Source: Erythrobacter sp. YT30
GTDB lineage: Bacteria; Pseudomonadota; Alphaproteobacteria; Sphingomonadales; Sphingomonadaceae
Assembly: GCF_001542875.1 (NCBI RefSeq)
Contig: NZ_LMAF01000002.1
Location: forward strand, 1,077,501-1,141,500
Length of the DNA: 64,000 nucleotides
Direction of reading: 5' to 3'
Shown here: positions 8,886 to 18,378 of the stretch, one piece after another
Numbering within the stretch: position 1 is the first letter of the stretch
How the letters are laid out: each line of letters starts with the position of its first letter
Made by a program: the position numbers and the translations under genes
Notes under the pieces: model-generated
Databases searched by the model: none
Told to the model about the DNA's origin: nothing
What the model saw: only the letters and a program-made list of their open reading frames with translations

Positions 8886-10169
8886 ATGGACAAACTCATC
8901 ATTCGCGGCGGCAATCGCCTGTCGGGCACTATTCCTATTTCCGGGGCAAAGAACGCGGCGCTAACCCTGATCCCATGCGCGCTTTTGACCGAAGAACCGC
9001 TCACCCTGCGCAATCTACCCCGTCTTGCCGATATTGACGGTTTTCAGCACCTGATGACGCAATTTGGCGTCTCGACCGAGATCCATGGCAAAAGGCCCGA
9101 AGAATTTGGCCGCGTCGTCACGTTCGAGGCATCTCGGCTCACTTCCTCTATCGCGCCCTATGATCTGGTGCGCAAAATGCGCGCCTCGATCCTCGTGCTC
9201 GGCCCGCTGCTCGCCCGCGCTGGCGAAGCGACCGTTTCGATGCCCGGCGGGTGCGCAATCGGTAACCGCCCCATCGACCTTCACCTAAAGGCGCTAGAGG
9301 CATTTGGTGCACAGATCGAGCTGACCCAGGGTTATGTCAAAGCCATGCAGCCCGACGGAGGATTACCGGGCGGAGACTTCGATTTCCCCGTTGTCTCTGT
9401 CGGCGCGACCGAGAATGCGCTGATGGCCGCCGTGCTTGCAAACGATACGTGCCGTCTGTTCAACGCCGCGCGCGAGCCTGAGATTGTTGACCTTTGCAAT
9501 CTCCTCGTCGCGATGGGCGCAGAGATCGAAGGCATTGGCACCTCCGACATCACAATCCATCCTGTAAAGCGCCTTCATGGTGCAACATACCGCGTGATGC
9601 CTGATCGGATTGAGGCGGGCTCTTATGCCTGCGCTGCGGCGATCACGGGCGGCGATGTTCGCCTTGAAGGTGCGCGGGCCGATGAAATGCAGGCGACCAC
9701 GCGCGCGCTTCAAAGCATGGGCGTGCATGTCGAAGAAGACGCCAAAGGCATGCAGATCACAACCAATGGTTCGCTAAAGCCAATTGACCTCACGACCGCG
9801 CCCTATCCCGGCCTCGCCACCGATATGCAGGCTCAATTGATGAGCCTTTTATGCAAGGCGGAAGGCAAGAGCGTTCTTAAAGAAACGATCTTTGAGAACC
9901 GCTTCATGCACGTGCCGGAGCTCAGCCGAATGGGCGCCGATATCGCGACGGAGGGGCGCACTGCGATTGTCACAGGCCCTGTCGATCTGACGGGCGCCGA
10001 AGTGATGGCGACCGATCTGCGCGCTTCGATGAGCCTCGTCATCGCCGCGCTTGCGGCTGAGGGTGAGACGCAGGTTCGACGCATCTATCACCTCGATCGT
10101 GGGTATGAACGGCTTGAGGAGAAGCTGCAGCTGGTTGGCGCCGATATTGAGCGCGTTGGCGACGACTAA
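8886..10169 (+). CDS. murA: UDP-N-acetylglucosamine 1-carboxyvinyltransferase
   Basis: A 427-residue EPSP-synthase-fold enzyme catalysing the first committed step of peptidoglycan synthesis, enolpyruvyl transfer from PEP to UDP-GlcNAc. The N-terminal motif SGAKNAAL is present, as is the catalytic loop [14 protein letters not shown] with Cys123, the residue alkylated by fosfomycin. The reading frame is open further upstream, but that part is antisense to galU; the ATG at 8886 follows AAGGGGAAA and matches family N-termini. It ends four bases into the convergent ribbon-helix-helix gene. Confidence 0.96.
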   Translation: MDKLIIRGGNRLSGTIPISGAKNAALTLIPCALLTEEPLTLRNLPRLADIDGFQHLMTQFGVSTEIHGKRPEEFGRVVTFEASRLTSSIAPYDLVRKMRASILVLGPLLARAGEATVSMPGGCAIGNRPIDLHLKALEAFGAQIELTQGYVKAMQPDGGLPGGDFDFPVVSVGATENALMAAVLANDTCRLFNAAREPEIVDLCNLLVAMGAEIEGIGTSDITIHPVKRLHGATYRVMPDRIEAGSYACAAAITGGDVRLEGARADEMQATTRALQSMGVHVEEDAKGMQITTNGSLKPIDLTTAPYPGLATDMQAQLMSLLCKAEGKSVLKETIFENRFMHVPELSRMGADIATEGRTAIVTGPVDLTGAEVMATDLRASMSLVIAALAAEGETQVRRIYHLDRGYERLEEKLQLVGADIERVGDD

Positions 10170-10447
10170 GGCTTTACAATTAAGGCGTTAGCGGAACTGT
10201 CTTTGTGTTGGTTCGTGCGCTCATTGTGCACCAGCCAAACCCTGATCGCACTTGCCAGGCCCGGCGGGGTTTCCGACTTGATCCGTTCCGCATCAATCCG
10301 CGCCACGATTGCGTTGATTGGCAGCGCTTCGCGTTCCGCTGTGGCTCGCAGCATGTCCCAGAATATGGGCTCCAGAGAAATGCTCGTCTTGTGGCCAGCG
10401 ATCTGGACCGAGCGTTTGACCGGTGGGTGATAGGGCGGCGTTTCCAT
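10166..10447 (-). CDS. Ribbon-helix-helix domain protein
   Basis: A 93-residue basic protein resembling the ribbon-helix-helix family in which the motif sits mid-protein: strand-like [23 protein letters not shown] followed by a helix ([17 protein letters not shown]) and RVWLV near the end. Such proteins bind DNA as dimers or lie in small regulatory circuits. The ATG at 10447 is preferred; a GTG at 10462 is also possible, and neither has a strong ribosome site. The upstream region carries repeated GGTGAC half-sites (10490-10519) that could be its own operator. The target is unknown. Confidence 0.7.
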   Translation of the reverse strand: METPPYHPPVKRSVQIAGHKTSISLEPIFWDMLRATAEREALPINAIVARIDAERIKSETPPGLASAIRVWLVHNERTNQHKDSSANALIVKP

Positions 10448-10489
10448 ATGGTTTTCTAGCACGCAAACGAACGCCTGTCCGCTCTTGGC

Positions 10490-10519
10490 AAAGGTGACAA
10501 AGGTGACACCGTGTCACCT
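10490..10519. promoter_or_regulatory. Candidate operator: tandem plus inverted GGTGAC half-sites
   Basis: AAAGGTGAC occurs twice in tandem (10490-10498 and 10499-10507). The second copy forms a perfect 19-base palindrome with its inverse (AGGTGACAC, one spacer base, GTGTCACCT; 10501-10519). It lies about 45-70 bases upstream of the ribbon-helix-helix gene. Arrays of short half-sites are typical for that protein family, so autoregulation is a reasonable inference. Confidence 0.45.
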
Positions 10520-10721
10520 ACAGCGCATGTGCTTAAAGTCATGATATTGTTACATATTAGAAGGATTTTGGGAGGGTGACGGACGGTGGAAGGAGGCTTT
10601 GTTTTGGCTGTCAGACGGTCTTGAGGAAACCGCAAAGGCGCCATTGAAGGGAATCGAGGATCGACGACTTGAAAGAGCTAGTGCCCGCCATGCCGATCAA
10701 AGACGAAGTAGGAAAACGAGC

Positions 10722-10937
10722 TTACTTGTAGTGTTCCCTGCGGTCCCCAAAGGTGCGCACACGCTTTCGCCAGGTGCGATAGCTCGAGGGCTTCAGATTA
10801 TTGCGCATCAGCACTTTGGTCTCGGCATCGGAAAGCCCAAACTGCGCCTCAATATCGGCAAAGCTGACATGATCGGAAAGCGCCATTTCGATAACGGCGC
10901 TGATCTCGGCTCGGGAGAGATTGGGTGATTGAGGCAC
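10722..10937 (-). CDS. TIGR03643/DUF2805 family small protein
   Basis: A 71-residue protein matching a widespread small family with the core AEISAVIEMALSDHVSFADIE, then QFGLSDAETKVLMRN, then LKPSSYRTWRKRV. The helical pattern suggests a helix-turn-helix-like fold, but no function is established. The frame stays open upstream for about 50 more codons of non-conserved sequence; I chose the GTG at 10937 because GAAGGA lies just upstream and family members are about 70-80 residues. It sits alone downstream of the DJ-1-like gene on the same strand. Confidence 0.75.
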   Translation of the reverse strand: MPQSPNLSRAEISAVIEMALSDHVSFADIEAQFGLSDAETKVLMRNNLKPSSYRTWRKRVRTFGDRREHYK

Positions 10938-11088
10938 GCTTTTTCCTTCGACTTCTGAGAAGACTGCGATACCCAAACGCACATCAAACGAGTTTCTTTC
11001 CCTTGCCCCTGCAAGAGATTCTCTTGGAGCGCTGCCTGTAGTTGGGAGCGGTCGGCCGGATTTGAGGCCCTTTCGGTGGAAACCTGCC

Positions 11089-11772
11089 TTATTCAAGCAT
11101 GGCCAGCATCACTTTTGCAGCGCCCTTCGATGACGCCGGGTTCTGTCCCGTGACCAGTTTCCCGTCCACTACGACATTGGCTTCGAAGTCGGGCGCTTTC
11201 TCGAAGTGAGCGCCGCGTTCCTTGAGCATGTCTTCAAGAAGAAAGGGGACTGCATCTTCCAAACCCATCGCTCTTTCTTCGCTATTGGTGAATCCAGTGA
11301 TCGATTTGCCTTCGACATAGGGCTGTCCTTCTGTGCCACGCACGTTTTTGAGTACAGCCGGGGCATGGCAGACAATCCCGAGCGGTTTATCGGCTGAAGC
11401 AAATGCCTCTATGAGATCGCGAGACACTTCGCATTCGACCAAATCCCATAATGGCCCATGACCGCCTGGATAGTAGACTGCGTCGCAGTCTGATGCGTTC
11501 AAAGTGCGGATTGGAACGGTTGACTTCATCCTTGCTTGTCCATCCTCATCGGCCAGATACCGGCGCGTTGATTCAGTCTGGAAATCTTCTCCAAGACTTT
11601 TGGGGTCGATTGGGACTTCTCCGCCTTTGGCCGAAGCCAGCTCAACCTCAATTCCGGCATCGGTAAAAACGTAAAATGGGGCCGCAAATTCTTCGAGCCA
11701 CATGCCGGTCTTTTCGCCCGTGTCACCGAGCGTGTCGTGCGAGGTCATTACGAATAGAATAGATTTGCTCAT
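11089..11772 (-). CDS. DJ-1/PfpI family protein (Hsp31-like, type 1 glutamine amidotransferase fold)
   Basis: A 227-residue DJ-1/PfpI-superfamily protein. The nucleophile elbow GIVCHAPAVL carries the conserved Cys, and the upstream YYPGGHGPLWDL segment with an N-terminal Glu region (TGMWLEEFAAP) resembles glutathione-independent glyoxalases and Hsp31-type deglycases. Family members remove methylglyoxal or repair damaged proteins. The ATG at 11772 follows GAGGCGAG; four further upstream codons are unlikely to be used. It is the second gene after the SnoaL-like protein (8-base gap), and both diverge from a MarR regulator. Confidence 0.85.
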   Translation of the reverse strand: MSKSILFVMTSHDTLGDTGEKTGMWLEEFAAPFYVFTDAGIEVELASAKGGEVPIDPKSLGEDFQTESTRRYLADEDGQARMKSTVPIRTLNASDCDAVYYPGGHGPLWDLVECEVSRDLIEAFASADKPLGIVCHAPAVLKNVRGTEGQPYVEGKSITGFTNSEERAMGLEDAVPFLLEDMLKERGAHFEKAPDFEANVVVDGKLVTGQNPASSKGAAKVMLAMLE

Positions 11773-11780
11773 TGCTCGCC

Positions 11781-12221
11781 TCACACCTGATCGCTGATAT
11801 CGGTCTTGCCGAGCTGTAGAAACCAGCCAGCGGCGTCGAAATAGGCAGTGACGCGCTCGATGCCTCCTGCGTCCGATAGGTCAAAGCGGAACAGGTGCCG
11901 CAATTCGTAGCGCTTGCCTTGGTCTTCGATCCCGAATCCATCTTTCGCCTGTGTGCCGCTAATGGTCACGTGGACGAATGACGCGCTGCCATCAGCGACT
12001 TCGTCGATCGTGTGGACGTCCTCGCTGAGATCGGGAAAGACATCCATCAATTGCGTCCAAACACCCTTTCCGTCTTCGAGAGACATCGGTTCACCCAACG
12101 GTGGGTAGTCAATAATCGCATCCTCGGAGAGCGCTTGCGCCATCGCCTCTGGATCACGCGAATTGTACCGGTGGAAGAATTCTTCGGCCGCTGCAGTGGG
12201 ATTTGGGAAAGTCATGCTCAT
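11781..12221 (-). CDS. SnoaL/NTF2-like protein
   Basis: A 146-residue protein of the NTF2-like alpha+beta-barrel fold: N-terminal helix AAEEFFHRYNSRDPEAMAQAL, then DAIIDYPPLGEP, and a closing beta region with HLFRFDLSDAGGIERVTAYFD, as in SnoaL-like polyketide cyclases and small hydrolases. The catalytic role is unknown. The ATG at 12221 follows GGAGAAAG; a TTG seven codons earlier is less likely. It is the first gene of the operon divergent from the MarR gene. Confidence 0.75.
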   Translation of the reverse strand: MSMTFPNPTAAAEEFFHRYNSRDPEAMAQALSEDAIIDYPPLGEPMSLEDGKGVWTQLMDVFPDLSEDVHTIDEVADGSASFVHVTISGTQAKDGFGIEDQGKRYELRHLFRFDLSDAGGIERVTAYFDAAGWFLQLGKTDISDQV

Positions 12222-12270
12222 CGTTTTCTTTCTCCGTTTCAAAGGGTTTTCATTGCAACGGGTCGACGGC

Positions 12271-12290
12271 AGATAGGTTCTTGTCTATCT
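12271..12290. promoter_or_regulatory. Candidate MarR operator
   Basis: Inverted repeat AGATAG-N8-CTATCT in the 97-base divergent region between the SnoaL/DJ-1 operon and the MarR gene, starting 49 bases from the SnoaL start and ending 29 bases from the MarR start. Size and placement fit a MarR dimer site controlling both directions. Binding is inferred. Confidence 0.4.
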
Positions 12291-12318
12291 CTCGTGTTTC
12301 TCGAAGATCGAGGTATCT

Positions 12319-12759
12319 ATGGAAATTGTGGCCCTCTGGCAGAAGCACGCAGCCCTACAATACTCATTTGCATCCTACGCTGCGCGGCGAATGAAGCTTG
12401 GGCTGACGGAGATTGCGTGCCTCGAACAAATCCAGGTTAGAGGTCCACTCACTCCCAAGGAGATTGGCCAGCATCTCAATCTGAGGTCAGGCTCGGTTAC
12501 TGCTCTGATCGATCGACTGGAATTCAAGGGGTTTGTCGAACGCACTCGGCGCCGTGATGACCGTCGAAGCTTAAGGGTAGGCCTGACAGAAAACGCTTTC
12601 GTCGCGGCCGAGAACGATATGATTCCACTTGCCAGGACGTTAAGCCAAATCGCCGGATCGAAAAGCACCCGCGAGCGAGAGGTAATCGAGACGTTTTTGT
12701 CACAGGTGAATGATCAATTGCAGGCTCGCTGCGTTGGCAAGAAACGGAGCGGCAAATGA
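12319..12759 (+). CDS. MarR family transcriptional regulator
   Basis: A 146-residue winged-helix repressor of MarR type. The recognition region LTPKEIGQHLNLRSGSVTAL is followed by the wing RTRRRDDRRSLRVGLT, and helices at both ends would form the dimer interface. Cys34 and Cys138 are present, so thiol-based sensing is possible but not shown. It is divergent from the SnoaL/DJ-1 operon with a 20-base palindrome between them, the usual arrangement for a regulator and its target. GAGG lies just upstream of the ATG. Confidence 0.88.
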   Translation: MEIVALWQKHAALQYSFASYAARRMKLGLTEIACLEQIQVRGPLTPKEIGQHLNLRSGSVTALIDRLEFKGFVERTRRRDDRRSLRVGLTENAFVAAENDMIPLARTLSQIAGSKSTREREVIETFLSQVNDQLQARCVGKKRSGK

Positions 12760-12822
12760 CTCATTTTGGCATCTGCCCGACTGGCGTTGAACGTCCGCAA
12801 TAGGGCCGATATCCCACACCCC

Positions 12823-13545
12823 TCAATACATATGCTGGCCGCCATTTATGCTCATGGTGGAGCCGGTGGTGAAGGCTCCGTTTTCGGAGGTGAAGAAGGT
12901 CACGCCGCGTGCGATTTCTTCGGCTTGGCCGAGGCGTCCCACCGGGATCTTTGCGACGATCTTCTCGAGCACGGGCTCCGGCACAGCGGCAACCATGTCG
13001 GTGTCAATATAGCCGGGCGCGATGGCGTTGACCGTTACGCCGAATTTCGCGCCTTCCTGAGCCAGAGCCTTTGTAAAGCCGTGAATGCCCGATTTGGCGG
13101 CGGCGTAATTCACCTGGCCGTATTGTCCCGCCTGCCCGTTGATTGAGCCGATATTGACGATGCGGCCCCATTTCCTCTCGCGCATTCCGGGGAAGGTTGC
13201 CTTCGCCATATTGAAGCATCCGCCAAGGTTGACGCGCATGACGTCGTTCCAATCATCGAAGCTCATCTTATGCAGCGTGCCGTCGCGGGTGATCCCGGCA
13301 TTGTTCACGACGATGTCGACCGGGCCGTGTTCTGCTTCGACCTTGGCGCAACCTTCGAGGCAGGCTTCGTGGTTGCCAACATCCCACTTCATTGAGGGTA
13401 TACCGGAAGCCTCGGTAAAGGCGCGCGCGCTTTCATCATTGCCGCCATAATTGGCAATGACGGTGTGGCCTTGCTTTTTTAGGCGCTTGCAGATGGCTTC
13501 CCCGATGCCGCGTGTGCCGCCGGTTACGATTGCTACTTTGCTCAT
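12823..13545 (-). CDS. phaB: Acetoacetyl-CoA reductase (NADPH)
   Basis: A 240-residue short-chain dehydrogenase. The cofactor motif TGGTRGIG is at residues 8-15, NNAG at 81-84, and the catalytic set is Ser134, Tyr147 and Lys151 (YAAAK). The segment GQYGQVNYAAAKSGIHGFTKAL and the C-terminal GSTMSINGGQHMY are typical of PhaB/PhbB. It reduces acetoacetyl-CoA to (R)-3-hydroxybutyryl-CoA for PHB synthesis. No phaA or phaC is adjacent, but a PHA depolymerase gene lies about 30 kb away. Other FabG-like roles are less likely given the C-terminus. Confidence 0.92.
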   Translation of the reverse strand: MSKVAIVTGGTRGIGEAICKRLKKQGHTVIANYGGNDESARAFTEASGIPSMKWDVGNHEACLEGCAKVEAEHGPVDIVVNNAGITRDGTLHKMSFDDWNDVMRVNLGGCFNMAKATFPGMRERKWGRIVNIGSINGQAGQYGQVNYAAAKSGIHGFTKALAQEGAKFGVTVNAIAPGYIDTDMVAAVPEPVLEKIVAKIPVGRLGQAEEIARGVTFFTSENGAFTTGSTMSINGGQHMY

Positions 13546-13622
13546 ATGATGCTGGTCCTCTCAGATTCGGTGGCGAATCTTTCTCCGCACTCAGCGATAG
13601 CCGTGCCGTAGCGTCAGGCAAC

Positions 13623-13649
13623 AAAAAACCCCGCTAAAAGCGAGGTTTT
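13623..13649 (-). terminator. Intrinsic terminator, minus strand
   Basis: Stem of AAAACC-C-CGC against GCG-A-GGTTTT (13625-13634 and 13640-13649, one internal mismatch). Read on the minus strand it is followed by six T residues. It ends the secreted-protein gene whose stop is at 13679. Confidence 0.8.
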
Positions 13650-13678
13650 GAGACTAAAGTTTGATGCGGCTTGCAGCG

Positions 13679-14431
13679 TTAGAACTTGATCTGCGTGCCC
13701 ACATAGACAGCCTGGCTGTCCTGCTGATCGGAAGTGAGCGGCGCGAGGCGTTCGCGTTCCTGGCTGTAGCGCACGCCGGCAGTGACATCGACCTTGGACG
13801 AGATACGGAAAGAACCGCCAACGCCCACCGTTTGTGAACCGAGCGAATCGAGCGTGTTGGGCGAACGGCCAGCAACCTGTTCATCCTCAAGTTCGATGCG
13901 AGGCTGCAGGCGGCTCGGCTTCTTCTCTGCGCGTGGGCCAGCGGGCTCAAATTCGGAAAGGTCGGGAACGCTCAAGCTGCGCACATTATCCGGCAGCACG
14001 ACGGAGCGAGCAAAGCTTTGATAGCCGCGCGCTGTGCCGAGGTTGAAACGAGTTGTATCGAGCGTGCTGATTGCCTTGCCAGCGCCGGGCGCTGCATCGA
14101 TTGCCTTGCGCACCGAAATCGCCTTGGCCGTCTCTTCATCGACGCGAACCGCGACCGTGACAGTGCGTTCACGCTCTACCTTGCTGGTGCCAGCAGGGGT
14201 GAAGCGCATCGAATCATCGGCTGTGATGTTCGCAAAACGTGCGGCAAGATCAGGATCGACTTTGGCGGGCGTGAAAATATCAAAGCCCGATTCTGCAAAG
14301 GCTGATTTGCTATTATCAGCATCAACCAAAGCAAGGCCCGTAGAAGGCACAGCAAGCGACAGGGCAGCAGTCGCCATCACGAGCGACAGCTTGCGCTGCT
14401 TTGCCGCCATTGTGATGTTGCCAAATGCCAT
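13679..14431 (-). CDS. Secreted protein of unknown function with a beta-rich, outer-membrane-like C-terminus
   Basis: A 250-residue protein not recognised as a named family. A signal peptide is clear (basic KQRK near residue 11, hydrophobic core about 16-33). The middle has a charged region followed by KPSRLQPRIELEDE. The last 60 residues alternate hydrophobic and polar residues as amphipathic strands (VGVGGSFRISSKVDVTAGVRY) and end in YVGTQIKF; a terminal Phe after such strands is the signal of BAM-assembled outer-membrane proteins. About 80 residues of barrel-like sequence are too few for a closed monomeric barrel, so oligomerisation or periplasmic location is possible. AAGGAA lies upstream of the ATG. 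Confidence 0.65.
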   Translation of the reverse strand: MAFGNITMAAKQRKLSLVMATAALSLAVPSTGLALVDADNSKSAFAESGFDIFTPAKVDPDLAARFANITADDSMRFTPAGTSKVERERTVTVAVRVDEETAKAISVRKAIDAAPGAGKAISTLDTTRFNLGTARGYQSFARSVVLPDNVRSLSVPDLSEFEPAGPRAEKKPSRLQPRIELEDEQVAGRSPNTLDSLGSQTVGVGGSFRISSKVDVTAGVRYSQERERLAPLTSDQQDSQAVYVGTQIKF

Positions 14432-14850
14432 AATCGCCCTGTTTCCTTCGTGCGGGATGCCGAAATTTTATTTCAGCCCCATTACAGCAAGCGGCACATG
14501 AACTGCGCCTGAGTCGCTGTATTCCGTTACGTAAGCCCAATAACTGCGAAAAAGCAATCTATTCGAAATGGCTAGGCTAGGTGGAAATCCGGATTCTTCT
14601 CAGGCTGTTGCATGCGGCGCACACATGCATTGAAGCGCAGGTGAGCAACACTTCAGATATGGCTCATTCAGCGATGATCAAGGCGCGGTTTGCTGTGCGT
14701 TTGAGCACGATACATGCTCGATAGCGCGAATATCTGCGATGTGAACGTCTGCTTTTGGACGCTTGCGGCGAGGACTTGGCGGTTATAGAGCGTGGGGCCA
14801 ACATATTACGGCCTGCCAATTGCGGCCGGCAAACCAGGGAATTTATCGCA
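14432..14850. other. Gene-free 419-base region between divergent genes
   Basis: No convincing coding region, RNA gene or long inverted repeat is visible. It must hold the promoters of the minus-strand secreted-protein gene and of the plus-strand DUF3576 lipoprotein gene, but I cannot place -35/-10 elements with confidence. Short open frames here lack ribosome sites. Confidence 0.6.
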
Positions 14851-15306
14851 GTGACACGCGCCACATCATCTTCATTCCGCAGTGCAAGCCGGATCATGCT
14901 CGCAAGCGTCGCTGTCATCGGGCTTGCCGCGTGCGGGGGTGGCGAACGTCCGCGCACTGAGCTTCAGGCCGCGCAGATCAACACGATCGGTGTGAACGCA
15001 TACTTGTGGCGCGCTGCGCTCGACACGGTCAGCTTTGCACCCTTGGCATCGGCTGACAGCAATGGCGGCGTGATTGTGACCGATTGGTACGCCAATCCTT
15101 CGAACCCCGAAGAGCGTGTGAAGATGACGATCACGATCCTTGATCAGGATTTGCGCGCCGATGCGCTGCGCGTCGCAGCTACTCGTCAGGTCGCGCAAAG
15201 CGGAAACTGGGTGGATGCGCCGGTGCAGGCAGCGACTGTCCAAAAGCTTGAGGATATCATCCTTACCAAGGCGCGTGATTTGAGGCGCAAAGCGCTCGCA
15301 TCCTGA
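14851..15306 (+). CDS. DUF3576 family lipoprotein
   Basis: A 151-residue lipoprotein: a lipobox LAAC with the lipidated Cys follows a hydrophobic stretch starting [10 protein letters not shown]. The remainder, with [22 protein letters not shown] and later [12 protein letters not shown] and [10 protein letters not shown], is characteristic of DUF3576, common in alphaproteobacteria upstream of leuS. Function is unknown; a periplasmic or outer-membrane location is expected. I chose the GTG at 14851 because AGGGA precedes it and the signal sequence starts there; the frame is open 32 codons further up. leuS follows after 25 bases. Confidence 0.8.
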   Translation: MTRATSSSFRSASRIMLASVAVIGLAACGGGERPRTELQAAQINTIGVNAYLWRAALDTVSFAPLASADSNGGVIVTDWYANPSNPEERVKMTITILDQDLRADALRVAATRQVAQSGNWVDAPVQAATVQKLEDIILTKARDLRRKALAS

Positions 15307-15331
15307 ACCGTTTCGCGTTAGCGGAATTTCC

Positions 15332-17842
15332 ATGACAGAAAACCGTTTCGATCCGTCCACAGCTGACGGGCGCTGGCAGAGCGCGTGGGAGCAGGCGGGC
15401 ACATTCACTGCCGACAGCAATAGCGATAAGCCCAAAAGCTACATCCTTGAGATGTTTCCGTATCCCTCTGGCCGCATCCATATGGGTCACGTGCGCAATT
15501 ACACGATGGGCGATGTGCTGGCGCGTTATAAGAAGATGCGCGGGGCCGAAGTGCTTCATCCCATGGGCTGGGATGCATTTGGTATGCCGGCCGAAAACGC
15601 TGCGATGGAGAAGAAGGTTCATCCCGGCGCATGGACGCATTCCAATATCGAGGGGATGAAAGCGCAATTGAAGCGCATCGGCTTTGCGCTTGATTGGACG
15701 CGCGAATTCGCGACTTGCGATCCTGAATATTACGGTCACGAACAGGCGCTTTTCCTCGATATGTATGAGGCAGGCCTCGTCTATCGCAAATCATCCGAGG
15801 TGAATTGGGATCCTGTTGATATGACCGTGCTCGCCAATGAGCAGGTGATTGATGGTAAAGGCTGGCGTTCGGGCGCGGAGGTCGAAAAACGCAAGCTTGA
15901 CCAGTGGTTTTTGAAGATCACCGATTTTGCCGAAGACTTGCTCGAAGGATTGGGCAATCTCAAAGATTGGCCCGACAAAGTCCGCCTGATGCAAGAAAAC
16001 TGGATCGGCAAATCCTCAGGGCTCGAATTTTCCTTTGAGCTTTCGAATGGCGAAAAGCTGCCCGTTTATACAACGCGGCCCGATACGATCTTCGGCGCGA
16101 GCTTTGTCGCGGTTGCTGCCGATCACCCGATCGCAAAGGCGGTTGCTGAAGACGATCCGCTTGCCGGCCCATTTATCGAGGAATGCAAGAAAGGCGGTAC
16201 GACCGCGGCTGAACTTGAAACGGCGGAGAAGCTGGGCTTTCGCACTCAATTGAGCGCGCGCCATCCGTTTACCGGCGATCCAATGCCGCTCTTCATCGCG
16301 AACTTCGTGCTGATGGATTACGGCACGGGTGCGGTGATGGGCGTTCCTGGCCACGACCAGCGCGACTTTGAATTCGCGACTAAATATGCGCTGCCGATAG
16401 AACGTGTCGTTGCAAAGGACGCCACCGATGCTGACGCGCCCATGGGCAATGAGGCGGAAGCCGGTGATGGCGTCATCGTCAATTCAGAGTTCCTTGATGG
16501 GATGAGCGTTGAGGATGCAAAGGCCGAAGTCATCAAACGCGCCGAGGATGGCGGATGGGGCGAAGGCACCACCGTGTGGCGGCTGCGCGATTGGGGCATT
16601 TCGCGCCAGCGGTATTGGGGGACACCGATCCCGATCATTCACTCACCCGATCACGGTCCTGTGCCCGTTCCGAGAGACCAACTGCCGGTCGAGCTGCCTG
16701 AAGATATCGATTTCGACACCCCGGGAAATCCGCTCGAACGGCATCCCACCTGGAAACACACGACCTGCCCAATCAGCGGCAAGCCAGCTCTTCGCGAAAC
16801 CGATACGCTCGACACCTTCACCAATTCTTCGTGGTATTTTCTGCGCTTTGCATCACAACCGCCGGATAAGCCGTTCGACGCTGAAGAAATCGCCAAGTGG
16901 ATGCCGGTGCAGCACTATATTGGCGGGATTGAGCACGCGATCCTGCATCTGCTTTACGCCCGCTTCTGGACGCGCGCGATGGCGCATATCGGCAAGCTCG
17001 ACGTGAAGGAGCCGTTCGCTGCGCTGTTTACGCAAGGTATGGTCACGCACGAGACATACAGTCTTGGCGATGGATCGTGGCTTTCGCCCGACGAGGTCAG
17101 TAAGGATGGCGCAGATTGGACCAGGATTGAAGACGGCGCACCGGTGACGGCAGGCCGCGTTGTCAAAATGTCCAAGTCCAAAAAGAATGTCGTCGATCCC
17201 GATGCCATCATCGATCAATACGGCGCGGATGCGGTGCGGTGGTTTATGCTCTCCGACAGCCCGCCTGAACGCGATCTGCCATGGTCAGAAGCCGGGATCG
17301 AGGGATGCTGGCGCTTTGTTCAGCGCCTGTGGCGGCTTTTCGATGCTTACGATCCGGCAGCCACGGGCGAAGACAAAGCGCTCGCCCGCAAGGCGCACCA
17401 GACCATCGTTGCCGTTGCCGAAGACATTGAGGCTTTGAGCTTTAACAAAGCGGTCGCGCGCCTTTACGAACTCACCGGCGCTGCTGAAAAGGCAGAGCCG
17501 AGCGAGGCACGCAATTTCGCCATCCGCGCAATCTTGCACATGGTCAGCCCGATGATGCCGCACCTCGCCGAAGAAGCGCACGCCAAGATGGGCGCTGACG
17601 GCCTTATCGCCGATGCCGAATGGCCTGCGCATGATCCTGCGATGCTTGTCGAAGACGAGGTTACCATCGCGATCCAGCATAAGGGCAAATTGCGCGACAC
17701 CATCACCGCTCCCAAAGGCGCGCCCAAAGAAGACCTGGAAGCGCTTGCTTTGGCATCAGAGAAAGTGCAGCGTTCTTTGCAAGGAGCAGAGGTTCGCAAG
17801 GTGATCGTGGTGCCAGATAGGCTCGTGAATATCGTCACATGA
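15332..17842 (+). CDS. leuS: Leucine--tRNA ligase
   Basis: An 836-residue class I aminoacyl-tRNA synthetase. The HIGH-type motif is HMGH at residues 50-53 within [13 protein letters not shown], and the KMSKS motif is at 612-616. The CP1 editing domain is present ([20 protein letters not shown]), as is the zinc-region/connective sequence [19 protein letters not shown]. Length is normal. It charges tRNA-Leu in the cytoplasm. It forms a tight operon with lptE (ATGA overlap) and holA, an order common in alphaproteobacteria. Confidence 0.97.
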   Translation: MTENRFDPSTADGRWQSAWEQAGTFTADSNSDKPKSYILEMFPYPSGRIHMGHVRNYTMGDVLARYKKMRGAEVLHPMGWDAFGMPAENAAMEKKVHPGAWTHSNIEGMKAQLKRIGFALDWTREFATCDPEYYGHEQALFLDMYEAGLVYRKSSEVNWDPVDMTVLANEQVIDGKGWRSGAEVEKRKLDQWFLKITDFAEDLLEGLGNLKDWPDKVRLMQENWIGKSSGLEFSFELSNGEKLPVYTTRPDTIFGASFVAVAADHPIAKAVAEDDPLAGPFIEECKKGGTTAAELETAEKLGFRTQLSARHPFTGDPMPLFIANFVLMDYGTGAVMGVPGHDQRDFEFATKYALPIERVVAKDATDADAPMGNEAEAGDGVIVNSEFLDGMSVEDAKAEVIKRAEDGGWGEGTTVWRLRDWGISRQRYWGTPIPIIHSPDHGPVPVPRDQLPVELPEDIDFDTPGNPLERHPTWKHTTCPISGKPALRETDTLDTFTNSSWYFLRFASQPPDKPFDAEEIAKWMPVQHYIGGIEHAILHLLYARFWTRAMAHIGKLDVKEPFAALFTQGMVTHETYSLGDGSWLSPDEVSKDGADWTRIEDGAPVTAGRVVKMSKSKKNVVDPDAIIDQYGADAVRWFMLSDSPPERDLPWSEAGIEGCWRFVQRLWRLFDAYDPAATGEDKALARKAHQTIVAVAEDIEALSFNKAVARLYELTGAAEKAEPSEARNFAIRAILHMVSPMMPHLAEEAHAKMGADGLIADAEWPAHDPAMLVEDEVTIAIQHKGKLRDTITAPKGAPKEDLEALALASEKVQRSLQGAEVRKVIVVPDRLVNIVT

Positions 17843-18378
17843 TGCGCGCAATCGCCTTGTCTGTCGCGTGTCTGGCTCTTTCAGCCTGCGGGTTTCAGCC
17901 GCTTTATTCCGGCTCGGGCGGTCAGGGTGTCGCGCAAGGTCTTGCGGCCGTTGATGTGCCCGCCATTCCAGGGCGCGGCGGATGGTTGGTGCGCAATGCG
18001 CTCACCGAAAGATTCGGCGCTGCAGGCGAAGCGGGCGCGCGTTATCGGTTGGATGTGCGACTTGATGATGCGCTTGAGGCTTTGGGCGTTCTCAACGATG
18101 ACACGATCAGCCGCGAACGCCGCATTCTTCGCGCGCGTTATCAGCTGATCGACATGGCGACAGGTGAGATCCTGCTCGATGCGACCGCTGGATCGGATGC
18201 GGGTATTGATGTTGTGTCCTCTGAATACGCGACAATTGCGGCGGAGCAGACTGCACTCGAGAACCTTGCCAAGGAGGTTGCCGATCAGATGGTGACGCGT
18301 GTGGCGCTGACTTTGAGAGAGCTGGACGAACAAGGCGGCATCGAGCCGAGCGATGCTCCGCCGATCGCGGATCAGTGA
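17839..18378 (+). CDS. lptE: LPS assembly lipoprotein LptE
   Basis: A 179-residue lipoprotein with a lipobox LSAC (Cys17) followed by GFQPLYSG, the typical start of mature LptE. LptE plugs the LptD barrel and helps insert LPS into the outer leaflet. The rest shows the family pattern of two helices over a beta sheet ([32 protein letters not shown]). It overlaps leuS by four bases and holA by four, so all three are co-translated. Low identity is usual in this family, but the context makes the call firm. Confidence 0.88.
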   Translation: MMRAIALSVACLALSACGFQPLYSGSGGQGVAQGLAAVDVPAIPGRGGWLVRNALTERFGAAGEAGARYRLDVRLDDALEALGVLNDDTISRERRILRARYQLIDMATGEILLDATAGSDAGIDVVSSEYATIAAEQTALENLAKEVADQMVTRVALTLRELDEQGGIEPSDAPPIADQ

